Assembly: GCF_021735925.1 (NCBI RefSeq)
Contig: NZ_WMEA01000011.1
Coordinates: 1-21,272 of the forward strand
Origin: Loktanella sp. M215
GTDB taxonomy: Bacteria > Pseudomonadota > Alphaproteobacteria > Rhodobacterales > Rhodobacteraceae
Length of the DNA: 21,272 nucleotides
Reading direction: 5' to 3'
The notes beneath the pieces are model-generated. The model ran no database searches. It saw only the letters and a list, made by a program, of their open reading frames with translations, and was not told the origin of the DNA. This document shows, in pieces, positions 1 through 8,697 of this stretch (its first letter is position 1; the number at the start of each line of letters is the position of its first letter). Made by a program: the position numbers and the translations under genes.

Positions 1-1758
1 GCCTGCTGCTGGCGCACTGGTGGGTTTGTTTGCGCTCAGGATCTTTCGGGGCGCTGTGCTGGGCTGGACGCCTTCGATGATCCGACAACGCTTTTGGGCT
101 GGGCCGGCGCTCTCGTTGTTTACGTCGCGTGCTGGTGCGTCGCCGTCTGGCTCTGGACGGAGTAGTACCGGCATCGCCGCCCGCCTCCGGCGCGGGCGTG
201 GCGACAGTCACGGCTCTGCGCGGTTTGCCGACAAGAAAGATCTTGCGCGAATGGAGGGCGGCACCGGGCTGATCGTTGGGCGCAATCCCAACACCGGCCG
301 GCTGCTTACGCTATGACGGACCGGCCCATCTGCTGACCTTCGCGCCAACACGCTCGGGCAAGGGTGTGAGCAGCGTTCTGCCGAACCTGCTGCTGGTGGA
401 GCGCTCCGTGCTGGTGATTGACCCCAAGGGCGAGAACGCACGCATCGCGGGGGCGGTAAGGGAAGCGTTCGGCGATGTGTTCATCCTGATCCGTTCGGGG
501 TTACGGGCATGGCGTCGGCATCCTACAACCCGCTTCGACCGGTTGTCGGCTGACAGCCTCGATCTGGGCGATGATGCGAGCTCTCTGGCGGATGCGCTGG
601 TGATAGATGCGGCGGGTCAGGGCGGGGACTCTCACTGGAACGAAGAGGCCAAAGCTCTGATCGGCGGGCTGGATCATGTTCTGTGTCTCCCATGAGGAGG
701 CGGAGCGCCGGTGTCTCGCCACGGTCCGGGAGTACCTGACCTTGTCAGCAGAAAACTTCACTAAGCTGATGGAGCTGATGCAGGAGAGCACCGCAGCAGG
801 CGGTCTGATCGCACGGGCGGCCAACCGGCACCTCGGCAAGGCAGAGCGCGAAGCGGCGTCAGTGGTCTCGACAACGCAGCGCCACACGCACTTCCTCGAC
901 AGCCCGCGGATTATCAGCGTGACGTCCCGGTCCGACTTTCACTTCGCGGAACTGCGCCACCGGATCGCCTCGGTCTTCCTCGTGCTGCCTCCGAACCGCC
1001 TCGATGCCTACGCGCGCTGGCTGCGCCTGCTGGTCACCCGTGCTCTGCAGGAGATCGCTCGGGACGCAGAGGCGGTCTCCGGGCCTCAGGGAGATCTTGC
1101 GGCCGCCACAGCGGGGCGTACAACCTCACGTACCGCCGTTCCCCTCCTCAAGGCGGGTACAGAGCCCTCAGAGGCACAGACAGCCTCTGAGGGTGCCTCT
1201 GAGGGTGCCTCTGACGCACCAGACAGCGTGACGGGGCTCTCTGGGACCGCAGGGCTGCTGCGGATCCCTCAGGCCCCTCCCCTGGCCCCCACAACGCCCA
1301 CCCTGTTTTTGCTGGACGAGTTTGCGGCGCTGGGGCGTCTGGAGGCCGTGGAGCGGGCCATGGGGCTGATGGCGGGCTACGGGTTGCAGCTCTGGCCGAT
1401 CCTGCAGGATATGAGTCAGCTGAAGGATCTTTACGGGGCCCGGGCCAATACCTTCATCGCCAACGCCGGGGTGCAGCAGGTCTTCGGTGTCAACGACTTT
1501 GAGACCGCGAAATGGCTGAGCCAGACCATGGGTCAGGCCACCACCGGGTATCAGACCCAAAGCACGAAGCTCGGTGAGGACCCGTCCACCTCGCACAATG
1601 TCACCGGCCGGGATCTGCTGACCCCTGACGAGATCATGCAGATGCCACCCACTGTGCAGCTCCTCCGCATCCAAGGCCAGCCGCCCGCCGTGGTGCAGAA
1701 ACTGCGGTACTACGCTGATCCTGAGTTTGCCGGATTGTTCGTGGCGGAAGCCGCATGA
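1..1758 (+). pseudogene. traG: TraG/VirD4 type IV coupling protein, 5' partial, frameshifted
   Basis: Inner-membrane ATPase that couples the relaxosome to the type IV secretion channel in conjugation. The start lies before the window. A hydrophobic stretch is seen near 108-165 in one frame, then HGSARFADKKDL and VGRNPNTGRLL (to about 310). The frame then shifts to RYDGPAHLLTFAPTRSGKG with Walker A near 345-365, and VLVIDPKGENA. After another shift near 680 come HEEAERRCL, the Walker B block LFLLDEFAALGRLEAVER near 1305-1345, and WPILQDMSQLKDLYG. Inferred single-base indels lie near 310, 496 (ctgatccg lacks a G of GAT), 535 and 675, with more around 110-190. An Ala/Ser/Glu-rich segment of about 70 residues before Walker B looks inserted relative to typical family members. 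Family assignment is secure; whether the gene is intact in the cell is not. Confidence 0.9.
1183..1216 (+). repeat. 12-bp in-frame tandem repeat inside traG
   Basis: The unit gcctctgagggt occurs at 1183-1194 and 1195-1206, with a partial third copy at 1207-1216. It encodes repeated ASEG within the low-complexity segment ahead of the Walker B motif. This is a likely slippage-prone linker. Because the unit is a multiple of three, copy-number change keeps the frame. Confidence 0.8.
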
Positions 1759-1795
1759 CCGCATTCACCCGCCTTGTTTTGAAAGACCCCACCCG

Positions 1796-2343
1796 ATGAC
1801 AAACCAGACCCCCCTGCCCTCTCTGACGACGAGCTGCGCGAAACGCTGGATATGATCGGCACCGTCGTGGCCTCGGTTTCTGACCGCGTAGACGCCCAGA
1901 CGGATGCGCTGGACCGGCTGAACAAGACCACGACGGAAGCCCGCCAGGCGGCCTTCGCGGCGCAAAGGCAAACCGATCCGGAGTTCTACGGACAGATCGT
2001 TGGTGAAGTGGCTCTGAAGCTGATTGAACGTTCCCTCGCGGACCTGAAAGGGACGATCAGTGATCTCGATCGTCAGACCCGGCAGACGATAACTGTCCTG
2101 AAGCAGAAGGATGACGACCGGGACCGGGACCGCAAGACCCTCACGGAGCGCGAACGGCGTATTGATGCTTTCAAAGCAAAGCTGCCCTCGATGACATTCA
2201 CTGTCGGTGTCTTTGCGATGGTCATGACGCTGCCGGTGCCACGCTTCATCCCCCAGTTTCCGTCTGGCTGCGGTGTTCTCGGCGGGACCTTGACGGAGAC
2301 CAGTGCAAGCTCCTACGCATGCGTGTTCTTTCACCGAAGTTGA
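1796..2343 (+). CDS. Coiled-coil protein with C-terminal membrane segment, downstream of traG
   Basis: About 182 residues if one slip is repaired. ATG 1796 opens in one frame, but SDDELRETLDMIGTVV and everything after it run in the next frame, consistent with one missing base just after the start (near 1799-1802). The middle (about 1880-2170) is charged and rich in Gln, Glu, Arg and Lys and looks helical or coiled-coil. A hydrophobic segment (FTVGVFAMVMTL) lies near 2200-2235, followed by a short Cys-containing tail. It starts 37 bases after the traG stop, so it is probably in the same transfer operon. No named family is recognised; a mobilisation or transfer accessory role is inferred from position only. 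Confidence 0.65.
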
Positions 2344-2367
2344 GCGAAATGCGGTTGGGGAAGAGAC

Positions 2368-2376
2368 TTATCCACA
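2368..2376 (+). promoter_or_regulatory. DnaA box of the plasmid origin
   Basis: ttatccaca matches the consensus DnaA-binding 9-mer (TTATNCACA) exactly. It lies about 110 bp upstream of the iteron array and 255 bp upstream of repA. Just after it, at 2396-2424, gtgtta occurs three times at 11-12 bp spacing in an AT-rich stretch that could be the unwinding element. DnaA box plus iterons is the standard layout of iteron-regulated origins. Confidence 0.75.
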
Positions 2377-2480
2377 GGCTGCTAAAACGAAGAGGGTGTT
2401 AAATAGGTGTTAGACTCTGTGTTAAGCAAAAAATATCGCGTGTAAGATTTTGATTTTGTTGAGATCTTTTTAGGGCGTGC

Positions 2481-2619
2481 GTGTGTAAAAGTACGAAAGA
2501 ACGTGTGTGAAAGTACGAAGAACTGTGTGTGAAAGTACGAAAGGTCGGTCAGCGTGTGTGAAAGTACGAATCGTGGTGACTTTGAGCTTTTTGAACTTTA
2601 GTGTGTGTGAAAGTACGAA
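2481..2619 (+). repeat. oriV iteron array, five 17-bp copies
   Basis: Four perfect copies of gtgtgtgaaagtacgaa lie at 2503-2519, 2525-2541, 2554-2570 and 2603-2619. A variant (gtgtgtaaaagtacgaa) lies at 2481-2497. Start-to-start spacings are 22, 22, 29 and 49 bp; the first two are close to two helical turns. These are the expected binding sites for the RepA encoded immediately downstream. The last copy ends 11 bp before the proposed repA start, so initiator binding there would also be placed to repress repA. Confidence 0.92.
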
Positions 2620-2630
2620 AGGATCCAGTT

Positions 2631-3675
2631 TTGCCTGATGAGAGTGCGGTCAACCGCTCCCCTCTTTTGCCAGACAGGCACCCTCAAGGGGATTTTTTCG
2701 TTTGCGATATTTTTGATGCCGTTCCTAAAGCTGATATGGCTTCAATGGAGCATCCGATCTTTTCGCTTTCGACCAAAACCGGACACTCGTGTCCGTGAGT
2801 ATGAACACAATGGCATAAAGATTGCGATCAAGCCTTCAGTAGACGGACTTGCAACCGTACATGACAGGGACATTTTGATTTACTGCATCAGTCAACTTAT
2901 GACTGCTATCAACGATGGTAAAAAGGTCTCTCCAGCAGTTCGTTTTCGTGCATTCGATATGCTGGTTGCGACCAATCGTAACACAGCTGGATCTGGATAT
3001 GCTCAATTGAAGGCTGCCTTAGAAAGGCTTGCCGGAACCCGGATCAGTACAAACATTGTGACGGGCGGTCAGGAAGTATTTAGAACTTTTGGATTGATCG
3101 AAAGTGCCGAGATCGTGCGTGAAACACGTGATGGGCGGATGCAGGAAGTGGAGGTTAAGCTATCTGATTGGGTATTTAATGCTATCCAGTCAAAGGAGGT
3201 CTTGACCCTCCATCGAGACTACTTCCGCCTCCGTAAGCCACTGGAACGGCGCATTTATGAAATTGCGCGCAAACACTGTGGTGCACAGAAACAATGGCGG
3301 GTTAGTCTGCTGTTACTTCAGAAAAAATGCGGGTCGAACTCCACGCTTCGAGAGTTTCGACGTTTGGTCATGAATATTGTCCTGGAAGACCGGTCACATG
3401 ACCATATGCCTGATTATTCCATTGAACTGGACGAGCAGGATGACATGGTCGTTTTTTCGAACAGGCAGAGCGTCAAATTGGTGTTGCCACAGGCGACAGC
3501 GCCGCAGCTTGATCCGGATGTCTACGAGACTGCACGTATGCTCGTGTCTGGCCATGACGTCTATTATCTGGAGCGGGAGTGGCGAAAATGGTTACCTGAG
3601 ACGCCCCGCAATCCCGAAGCAGCATTTCTGGGATTTTGCAGAAAATGGGTGCAGAATAGAAAAAATACCGGATAA
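2631..3675 (+). CDS. repA: Plasmid replication initiator RepA (RPA family), one frameshift
   Basis: Initiator that should bind the iterons just upstream. The N-terminal block LLPDRHPQGDFFVCDIFDAV reads in one frame up to STK near 2777. The protein then continues as PDTRVREYEHNG in the next frame, implying one extra A in the AAAA run at 2775-2778. Corrected length is about 347 aa, typical for the family. Later blocks include DILIYCISQL, ATNRNTAGSGYAQLKAALER, TLHRDYFRLRKPLERRIYEI and KKCGSNSTLREFRR. The start chosen is TTG 2631, preceded by AAGGA at 2619-2623 (7-nt spacing). ATG 2638 is out of frame with the conserved N-terminus. The 3' end converges on the partition operon. Confidence 0.9.
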
Positions 3676-3700
3676 TTTTAGATACCGGATTTGTTTTTAT
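3667..3700. repeat. Two 17-bp partition-type repeats at the repA/partition convergence
   Basis: accggataattttagat (3667-3683) and accggatttgtttttat (3684-3700) are adjacent 17-bp units sharing accggat. They match the period and core of the array upstream of parA (4651-4735). They span the last codons of repA and the last codons of the convergent small partition gene. They may be a second binding site for the same centromere-binding protein. Confidence 0.6.
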
Positions 3701-3972
3701 ACATGGCCCACGCATCTTCGATGATGACCCCTTGCTGAACGCCCCGACGCCTTGCTTCGTTGGCAATCTCTTCTGAAATACCAGGCATTACTTTGGCATG
3801 AACCTGATCAGTGCGGGGGCTTGGTTTGCGACCGCGCTTCTTTTGGGGCTCCCGTGCAACAAAAACCAAGGGTTTCTCCTGCCTTATCCGTCTTCTCTAC
3901 AGCTTGTGCGCTTCTGTCTTTTTCGCGCGTCTTCAGGCGGCCAAGGTCGATATTGAAGGGCTTCTCAGTCAT
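3678..3972 (-). CDS. Small partition partner of ParA (putative centromere-binding protein), one frameshift
   Basis: ATG at 3972 overlaps the parA stop (3967-3965), so the two are translationally coupled. The N-terminal half (MTEKPFNIDLGRLKTREK) and C-terminal half (REPQKKRGRKPSPRTDQVHA through AWAMYKNKSGI) lie in different frames. One extra A in the plus-strand run at 3861-3865 explains this. Corrected length is about 97 aa. The layout is a basic, probably disordered N-terminus (KKRGRKP) followed by a short helical domain, as in ParG/omega-like RHH centromere binders of type Ib partition loci. The fold is inferred from size and position, not from a clear motif. It probably binds the 17-bp repeats on either side. 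Confidence 0.65.
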
Positions 3973-4633
3973 TTTCCACCTCACCGGCTAGTCGTTGATA
4001 TACAGCTTGCGCAAACTGCGCGGCATTCTCGATGGCTCTATCCATATTACCTTGCGCGGGCATACTATGCAGATCGCCGCCAAACTCAAAAAGCGCAGAA
4101 AAGGCAGCGCGCTCCATCAGAGGGGGATTAATCAGATCCACGCCCTGCTCGGTTAGTGAGCCCGCAATCCCACTGTGCTGCTTGGACTTAATGGCCTTCG
4201 TCATAGTAAAGACGACAGCGTGAGGAATTTTCCGGTCCAGTGCTTCCTCCTCTTCCGCAATAAGCTGTAAAGCTCGTACACCAATCGTTGCGTCCAAGGT
4301 GGTGGCTCGCATGGGGGTAATGACCAGATCAGCCTGAGATATTGCGCGCGAGACTAAGCGGGAGGCTACCCCTTCAAGGTCAACAATGACGATCTGGCCG
4401 TCTGTGTCATGACGCTTGATTGTTTTCACGATGTCGGACTCGCTGACGTTCGACAGAACGGTGATCCGTTCAGGTACTGGACCTTTGTCAGACCACAAAG
4501 TCAGGGACTGGTTTGGGTCGCAGTCCAGCATGACAACATTTGCACCTGCATGGGCAAGTTCGGTTCCCAAAAGGACAGCCGTAGTGGACTTTCCGGCCCC
4601 ACCTTTTGGCGAAGCGATGACAACTGTGGGCAT
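3965..4633 (-). CDS. parA: ParA-type partition ATPase (short, type Ib)
   Basis: Intact 222-aa protein. The deviant Walker A motif KGGAGKSTT lies at residues 10-18 (signature Lys10 and catalytic Lys15). Also seen are MLDCDPNQSLTLW and the Walker B-like IVIVDLEG. There is no N-terminal HTH, so it belongs to the small ParA (type Ib) class rather than P1 ParA/SopA. It moves plasmid copies over the nucleoid together with a centromere-binding partner, here the overlapping downstream gene. An AGGGAG ribosome binding site sits just before the ATG. The upstream region is a 17-bp repeat array that probably serves as both centromere and autoregulatory operator. Unlike most of its neighbours, it contains no frameshift. 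Confidence 0.93.
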   Translation of the reverse strand: MPTVVIASPKGGAGKSTTAVLLGTELAHAGANVVMLDCDPNQSLTLWSDKGPVPERITVLSNVSESDIVKTIKRHDTDGQIVIVDLEGVASRLVSRAISQADLVITPMRATTLDATIGVRALQLIAEEEEALDRKIPHAVVFTMTKAIKSKQHSGIAGSLTEQGVDLINPPLMERAAFSALFEFGGDLHSMPAQGNMDRAIENAAQFAQAVYQRLAGEVEND

Positions 4634-4650
4634 AACTTCTCCCTTATTTT

Positions 4651-4735
4651 ATCCGATATTTTAAGTAACCGGATATATTGATTAATTGGATATATAAGAT
4701 TACCGGATAAGTAAAGATACCAGATAATAGGTAGA
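4651..4735. repeat. parS-like centromere/operator: five 17-bp direct repeats
   Basis: Units start at 4651, 4668, 4685, 4702 and 4719, exactly 17 bp apart. Their first eight bases are atccgata, accggata, attggata, accggata and accagata; the remainder is AT-rich. The array ends 17 bp upstream of the parA start on the minus strand and must cover the parA promoter. Iterated short repeats upstream of a short parA are the classic centromere of type Ib partition systems. Two further copies lie at 3667-3700. Confidence 0.75.
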
Positions 4736-4756
4736 CTCTGGAGGGGGTGGAAGCAA

Positions 4757-4782
4757 GCCACACAAATGTTGTTTTGTGTGGC
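4757..4782. promoter_or_regulatory. Palindrome upstream of the toxin-antitoxin module
   Basis: A perfect 10-bp inverted repeat (gccacacaaa / tttgtgtggc) with a 6-nt centre, ending 21 bp before the antitoxin ATG. Toxin-antitoxin operons are normally autorepressed by RHH antitoxin binding to such palindromes, so this is probably the operator. A hairpin terminator is less likely because no T-run follows. Confidence 0.6.
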
Positions 4783-4803
4783 AGAACGTGCTAGTTCGAT
4801 CTC

Positions 4804-5069
4804 ATGCCCAGACTCTCAATCGACATTACGCCCGAGCAGCATCAAAAGCTGAAAGCCATTGCTGCGCTGAAAGGCGAAAGCATCAAAGAATATGTATTGA
4901 GCCGGACACTTGGGGACACGCCTTCTCTGGACGACATGAGCGAGGCCCGTGCGGTCATAGCCCCGCCAATTTCCTTAAGCCGCGGATTGAGCAAGCCCGG
5001 CGCGGCGAGCTTTCCGTGAAGTCCATAGCGGACATTCGGCGGGACGCACACAAGCAGGCGGGGCTATAA
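4804..5069 (+). CDS. ParD/RHH-type antitoxin, one frameshift
   Basis: The N-terminus MPRLSIDITPEQHQKLKAIA, followed by LKGESIKEYVLSRTL, is a typical ribbon-helix-helix antitoxin sequence. From about 4960 the protein continues in another frame (NFLKPRIEQARRGELSVKSI then ADIRRDAHKQAGL), so one base appears to be missing near 4950-4975. Corrected length is about 88 aa. It neutralises the downstream toxin by binding through its C-terminus and represses the operon through its N-terminal domain. Its stop lies 8 nt before the toxin ATG. Confidence 0.8.
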
Positions 5070-5077
5070 CTGCAGCT

Positions 5078-5382
5078 ATGCAGTCATACGACCTTACATT
5101 AGCGGCAGAGGAAGATTTGCGCGACATCTGGCATGATACCTATCGCAAGTGGGGCTTTGATCAGGCTGAGATGTACTTCAATCAGATAGAGGCATGTTGC
5201 GAAGCCTTAAATAATGGCCCGGGTGCGCTCCAAAGCTAAATGACCAGTTGCCAGACGGCGTCCGTGTTCACCAATGCCAGCATCATTACATCGTCTGGCT
5301 GAGCGAGAGCCGTCCGGTCATAATTGCCATTTTGCACGAACGCATGGATTTTCTGCGGCGGCTAAAAGCGAGGCTGTCATAG
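5078..5382 (+). CDS. ParE/RelE-superfamily toxin, one frameshift
   Basis: Opens with MQSYDLTLAAEEDLRDIWHD and YRKWGFDQAEMYFNQIE, typical of ParE-type toxins (gyrase poisons; the target here is not provable). A stop is met at about 5237. Frame 1 then carries the rest: KLNDQLPDGVRVHQCQHHYI, VWLSESRPVIIAILHERMD and FLRRLKARLS. One base is apparently missing near 5215-5230. Corrected length is about 101 aa, normal for the family. With the antitoxin upstream it forms a plasmid addiction module. Confidence 0.8.
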
Positions 5383-5487
5383 TCTCAGCATCACAGGTCT
5401 GATGGTTTGTGATGCCCTGCAGCGGCGAAAGTTACTACATATAGCAGCTCTGTTTTTACAATGTTCTTGTATTTTGGGAGGTATCAC

Positions 5488-5521
5488 GACACAGTGTCAG
5501 AAATATTCCCAGATGTCTGGG
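5488..5521. promoter_or_regulatory. Two palindromes upstream of the dcm-type gene (putative operator)
   Basis: gacacagtgtc (5488-5498) and cccagatgtctggg (5508-5521) are perfect inverted repeats, the second ending 19 bp before ATG 5541. C5 methyltransferases with an N-terminal HTH of the M.SsoII/M.EcoRII type repress their own promoter by binding an inverted repeat. The methyltransferase here has such an HTH, so an operator role is plausible but unproven. Confidence 0.5.
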
Positions 5522-5540
5522 CACTGGGAGCGTTTACCAT

Positions 5541-6762
5541 ATGACCGAATTTGAAATGCTGGTTCAGCAGACAGGCTGGAGTGTGGCTGAGGCTGCTAAG
5601 GTGCTCGGATACTCTGAAGGCCACGTCTACCGGTGGAAACGGGGCGAAGAAGTGCCGCGGGACGGTGTCATCAATCTGCTGCGTATGCATATCGATACGC
5701 ACAAGGGCGCACAACCTGAAGGAGCCTTCACCTTCATCGATCTCTTCGCCGGAATCGGCGGATTGCGCAAAGCGATGGCCAGTGCGGGCGGGCGTTGTGT
5801 TTACACATCGGAATGGGATGCCTTTGCCCAGAAGACCTATCACGCCAACTTCCCGGACAACCGGCCGATCGCGGGTGACATCCGTGAGGTGGACGCCGCT
5901 GACATCCCCGAGCACGACGTTCTGGTTGCAGGTTTTCCCTGTCAGCCATTTTCCATCGCGGGCGTCTCCAAGAAGAATGCTTTAGGCCGGCTGCACGGAT
6001 TTCAGGATGAAACCCAGGGCACGTTGTTCTTCGACGTGCTGCGTGTTCTGATGCACCACCGGCCGGCAGCGTTCCTGCTGGAGAACGTCAAGAACCTCAA
6101 AAAGCCATGACAAGGGCCGCACGTTTGATGTGATCAAACGCAAGCTGACTGGAGGAGCTGGGTTATACGCTGCATACCCGGATCATCGATGCAGCGAACT
6201 TCGTACCTCAGCACCGCGAACGGATCGTTATGGTAGGTTTCCGCGAAAAGACCGGCTTTTCCTTCGATGATCTTGTTCTGGCTGGCAGGGCGGGGCGCGG
6301 TATGCGCGACGTTCTGCATCCTGAAACCGGGACTGAAGTGCCTGAAAGTCACTTCACGGTAGGTCCGATGCAAAGGTGAGCGACAAATATACGCTCAGCG
6401 ACAAGCTCTGGCAGTACCTGCAGGGATACGCGGCCAAGCACAAAGCGGCCGGCAACGGTTTCGGGTTCGGTCTGGTGACGCCTGACAGCATCTCGCGGAC
6501 ACTGTCTGCACGCTACTACAAGGACGGCTCTGAGATCCTCGTCAGCCGTGGCCCGGGCCAGAACCCGCGCCGTCTGACACCGCGGGAATGCGCACGCCTG
6601 ATGGGCTATGACGACAGCTTCCGGATCCCGGTCTCGGACACACAGGCTTACAAACAGTTCGGCAATTCGGTTGCAGTGCCGGTTTTTGCCGAGGTGGCCC
6701 GCCTGATGCGGCCGCACATTCTGTCGCTGACCGAAGGGCAGGACCTGCGCAAAGTTGGCTGA
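5541..6762 (+). pseudogene. DNA cytosine-C5 methyltransferase with N-terminal HTH (Dcm/M.EcoRII-like), frameshifted
   Basis: Protective methyltransferase of the R-M operon. Residues 1-55 form an HTH (AEAAKVLGYSEGHVYRWKRG). Motif I is FIDLFAGIGGLRKA (about residues 65-78). Motif IV is GFPCQPFSIAG with catalytic Cys134, and motif VI is LLENVKNLK. The frame breaks at about 6103, where the AAAAA run has one extra A. It breaks again near 6150 (extra G) and near 6368 (missing G). Motif VIII (QHRERIVMVGFR), [30 protein letters not shown] and motif X ([16 protein letters not shown]) follow. Corrected length is about 406 aa. The company of Vsr and an MvaI/BcnI-type nuclease suggests a CCWGG, CCSGG or CCNGG target. 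It overlaps vsr by 8 nt. Confidence 0.9.
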
Positions 6763-7238
6763 TGTCCATGACCCCGCAACCCGGAGTCGCAATATGGCGG
6801 CCATCCGCAGCCGCGATACAAAACCTGAGCTGATCATCCGCAAAGGACTGCACGCACAGGGGTTCAGATTCAGACTGCAGGGCCGTGACCTCCCCGGCAG
6901 GCCGGATCTGGTCTTTCCTAAATATCATGCGCTGCTCTGGGTCCACGGCTGCTTCTGGCACGGGCACAGCTGCCCGCTGTTTCACTGGCCTAAGAGCCGT
7001 GAGGACTTCTGGCGGGCCAAGATCGGCCGCAATCAGGAACGGGACGCTGCCACATGGACAGCTGCCCGGGCCGCCGGCTGGCGATGTGGCGTTGTCTGGG
7101 AATGTGCTCTGGAAGGGCAGGGGGCGTCTGTCACCCGGTCATGTCATTGACTCAATAGCGCACTGGCTGTCCTCTGATGCAGATGAATTCTGCATTGAAG
7201 GCCAATGGATTGATAACGCCGCTCACCCGCCTGCTTGA
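6755..7238 (+). CDS. vsr: Very short patch repair endonuclease Vsr, one frameshift
   Basis: Nicks DNA at T:G mismatches that arise from deamination of 5-methylcytosine, and so limits mutation at the sites methylated by the upstream enzyme. Family blocks seen: [40 protein letters not shown] (catalytic Asp), [19 protein letters not shown] (metal-binding Cys/His region), [15 protein letters not shown] and [11 protein letters not shown]. Near 7110-7120 one extra G in a GGG run shifts the frame; the rest reads [20 protein letters not shown]. Corrected length is about 160 aa. TTG 6755 is taken as the start because it gives the conserved MADVHDP. It overlaps the methyltransferase end, as dcm-vsr pairs often do. 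Confidence 0.9.
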
Positions 7239-8539
7239 CCAGATGGCTGCCCATGGGGCGGTACGTTTCTACGCCAAGCGAATTGCTCCGAATGACAACT
7301 CAAAAATCAGGTTTATCTGGGCGGCGGATTTGGCGCCCTGAACATCATTCCGCATGGTCCGGTCGAGGGTGACGACAGTGACCGCGCGGGCAGCGTCCGA
7401 GACAGGGCCAAAGCCATGGTTCGTTTCTTCTGGCTCGATGCTGACGGCCCGACGCCCGCACCCGATGCGCAGCTAATCCTGTATCCGAAATATCCCGAGG
7501 TGCGGATGTCCGGCTTTTTGCGCGGAGCGAAACGTGCACCAGTCGTGCTGATGAGGTCGCGCGACGAAGGCAGAGTGCTGTTTTTGGGGATCTGTGCCGA
7601 TGGCCGGGTTCTGGGTCATGTCGTTGCAGCTGACGATCCCGTTGCCCACACCTTTGACGCAGCAGCGTCCGGTCTCGAAACGACCGGCGTCTTTCACGAT
7701 CTGGAAAAACTGCGCCAAGATGGCACCGACCCGAAGGAAGCACTGCTCGCCGCGCTCCGGCGGATTCACGCCAAAGGCTGGATCGCATCGCAGAAGATGG
7801 GCAGGGCAGGGGTGCCGGCCCCCCTACAGCGCCCGCAACGGCGGCGGCTATACGCTGGAAGCTGAGCTGGGCATCGCTCCGAACGGCTATGCGGATCCGG
7901 ACTTTATGGGCTGGGAGGTCAAGCAATACGGGGTAAACGACTTTACCAGCTACCGTGCAAAAGGCGCTGTGACCCTGATGACGCCGGAACCAACCGGCGG
8001 GCTGTACCGGGATGAGGGTGTCGCGGCGTTTCTGAACCGCTATGGCTATGCCGATAAGTCGGGCAAGGCAGACCGTATCAATTTCGGCGGGATCTACACC
8101 GCCAGCCGTGATTTCCACGCAGACACCGGCCTCATGCTGCGCCTTGACGGGTTCGACGCGGCAACGGGGAAGATCACAGATTTCGACGGCGGGATTGTCC
8201 TGCTGGACCGCGACAACACTGTCGCAGCTTCATGGGGGTTCCGGGGCATTATGGCCCACTGGAACCGCAAGCACGCCAAGGCCGTCTATGTGCCGTCTCT
8301 CATGCAGTTCCCACCGCCGGAGTACAGCTATGGAGGTGTAGTCCAGTTGTGCGAAGGAACTGACGTGCTCCCTCCTGCTGGCGGCGGTTTCAGCCGGAAG
8401 CGTTTACTACGATCCGGGCATCAAGATGGAAGCTGCGGGATCAGCAAAGCCGCTGATCAAGCGCCGGAGCCAGTTTCGAGTCCGGCACGCTGACTTGAAC
8501 GCATTATACAGGGGGGCTGAGGAGGTGGCGATAACATAA
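7210..8539 (+). pseudogene. MvaI/BcnI-family type II restriction endonuclease, frameshifted
   Basis: Restriction partner of the Dcm-type methyltransferase. MvaI and BcnI cut CCWGG and CCSGG and act as monomers. TTG 7210 is preceded by GAAGG at 7197-7201 and overlaps the vsr end; ATG 7243 is the alternative. Successive frames carry AVRFYAKRIAPND, LGGGFGALNIIPHGPVEGDD, YPKYPEVRMSGFLRG, RNGGGYTLEAELGIAPNGYA, the PD...ExK catalytic block DPDFMGWEVKQYG, and YSYGGVVQLCEGTDV. The C-terminus VYYDPGIKMEAAGS through DLNALYRGAEEVAIT is in a third frame. Slips: one missing A in AAAAA near 7305, one extra C near 7822, one extra C near 8371. Corrected length is about 442 aa, longer than MvaI itself, so it has an N-terminal extension. 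Confidence 0.85.
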
Positions 8540-8624
8540 TGACCGCAATACTATGCTCCACATGAATGAGGTCGGCTGAACGCATTGTGGGCAAGTCTGC
8601 ACCGCGACATCGCAGATTTCCGCC

Positions 8625-8660
8625 ATTTCAGTCTATAGAGTTCAGCTTATGGACTGAAAT
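8625..8660. repeat. Inverted repeat downstream of the R-M operon
   Basis: A perfect 9-bp inverted repeat, atttcagtc / gactgaaat, with an 18-nt centre. It lies 85 bp after the endonuclease stop and 38 bp before a strong-looking promoter. It could be an operator for the following operon or a weak hairpin; no T-run follows. The rest of 8540-8697 shows no gene. Confidence 0.4.
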
Positions 8661-8697
8661 AGGTTCTTACAAAGATAGTTATTTATCATATAGTACT

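Noticed and set aside
1168..1764. 198-codon minus-strand frame opposite traG
   Set aside because: The plus strand in this stretch encodes conserved TraG blocks including Walker B, so this frame is a shadow.
2481..2619. The repeats as a CRISPR array
   Set aside because: Repeats are 17 bp with short irregular gaps (5 to 32 bp) and sit upstream of repA; this is an iteron array, and no cas genes are present.
2638..2775. ATG 2638 as the repA start
   Set aside because: It yields an N-terminus unlike RepA proteins, whereas the other frame from TTG 2631 gives the conserved LLPDRHPQGDFF block; the frames join at an A-run.
4757..4782. The palindrome as a Rho-independent terminator
   Set aside because: No T-run follows on either strand, and the position just before the antitoxin ATG fits an operator better.
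7345..8118. 257-codon minus-strand frame opposite the restriction endonuclease
   Set aside because: Antisense shadow of a GC-rich coding region; the plus strand carries the clear MvaI/BcnI-family motifs.
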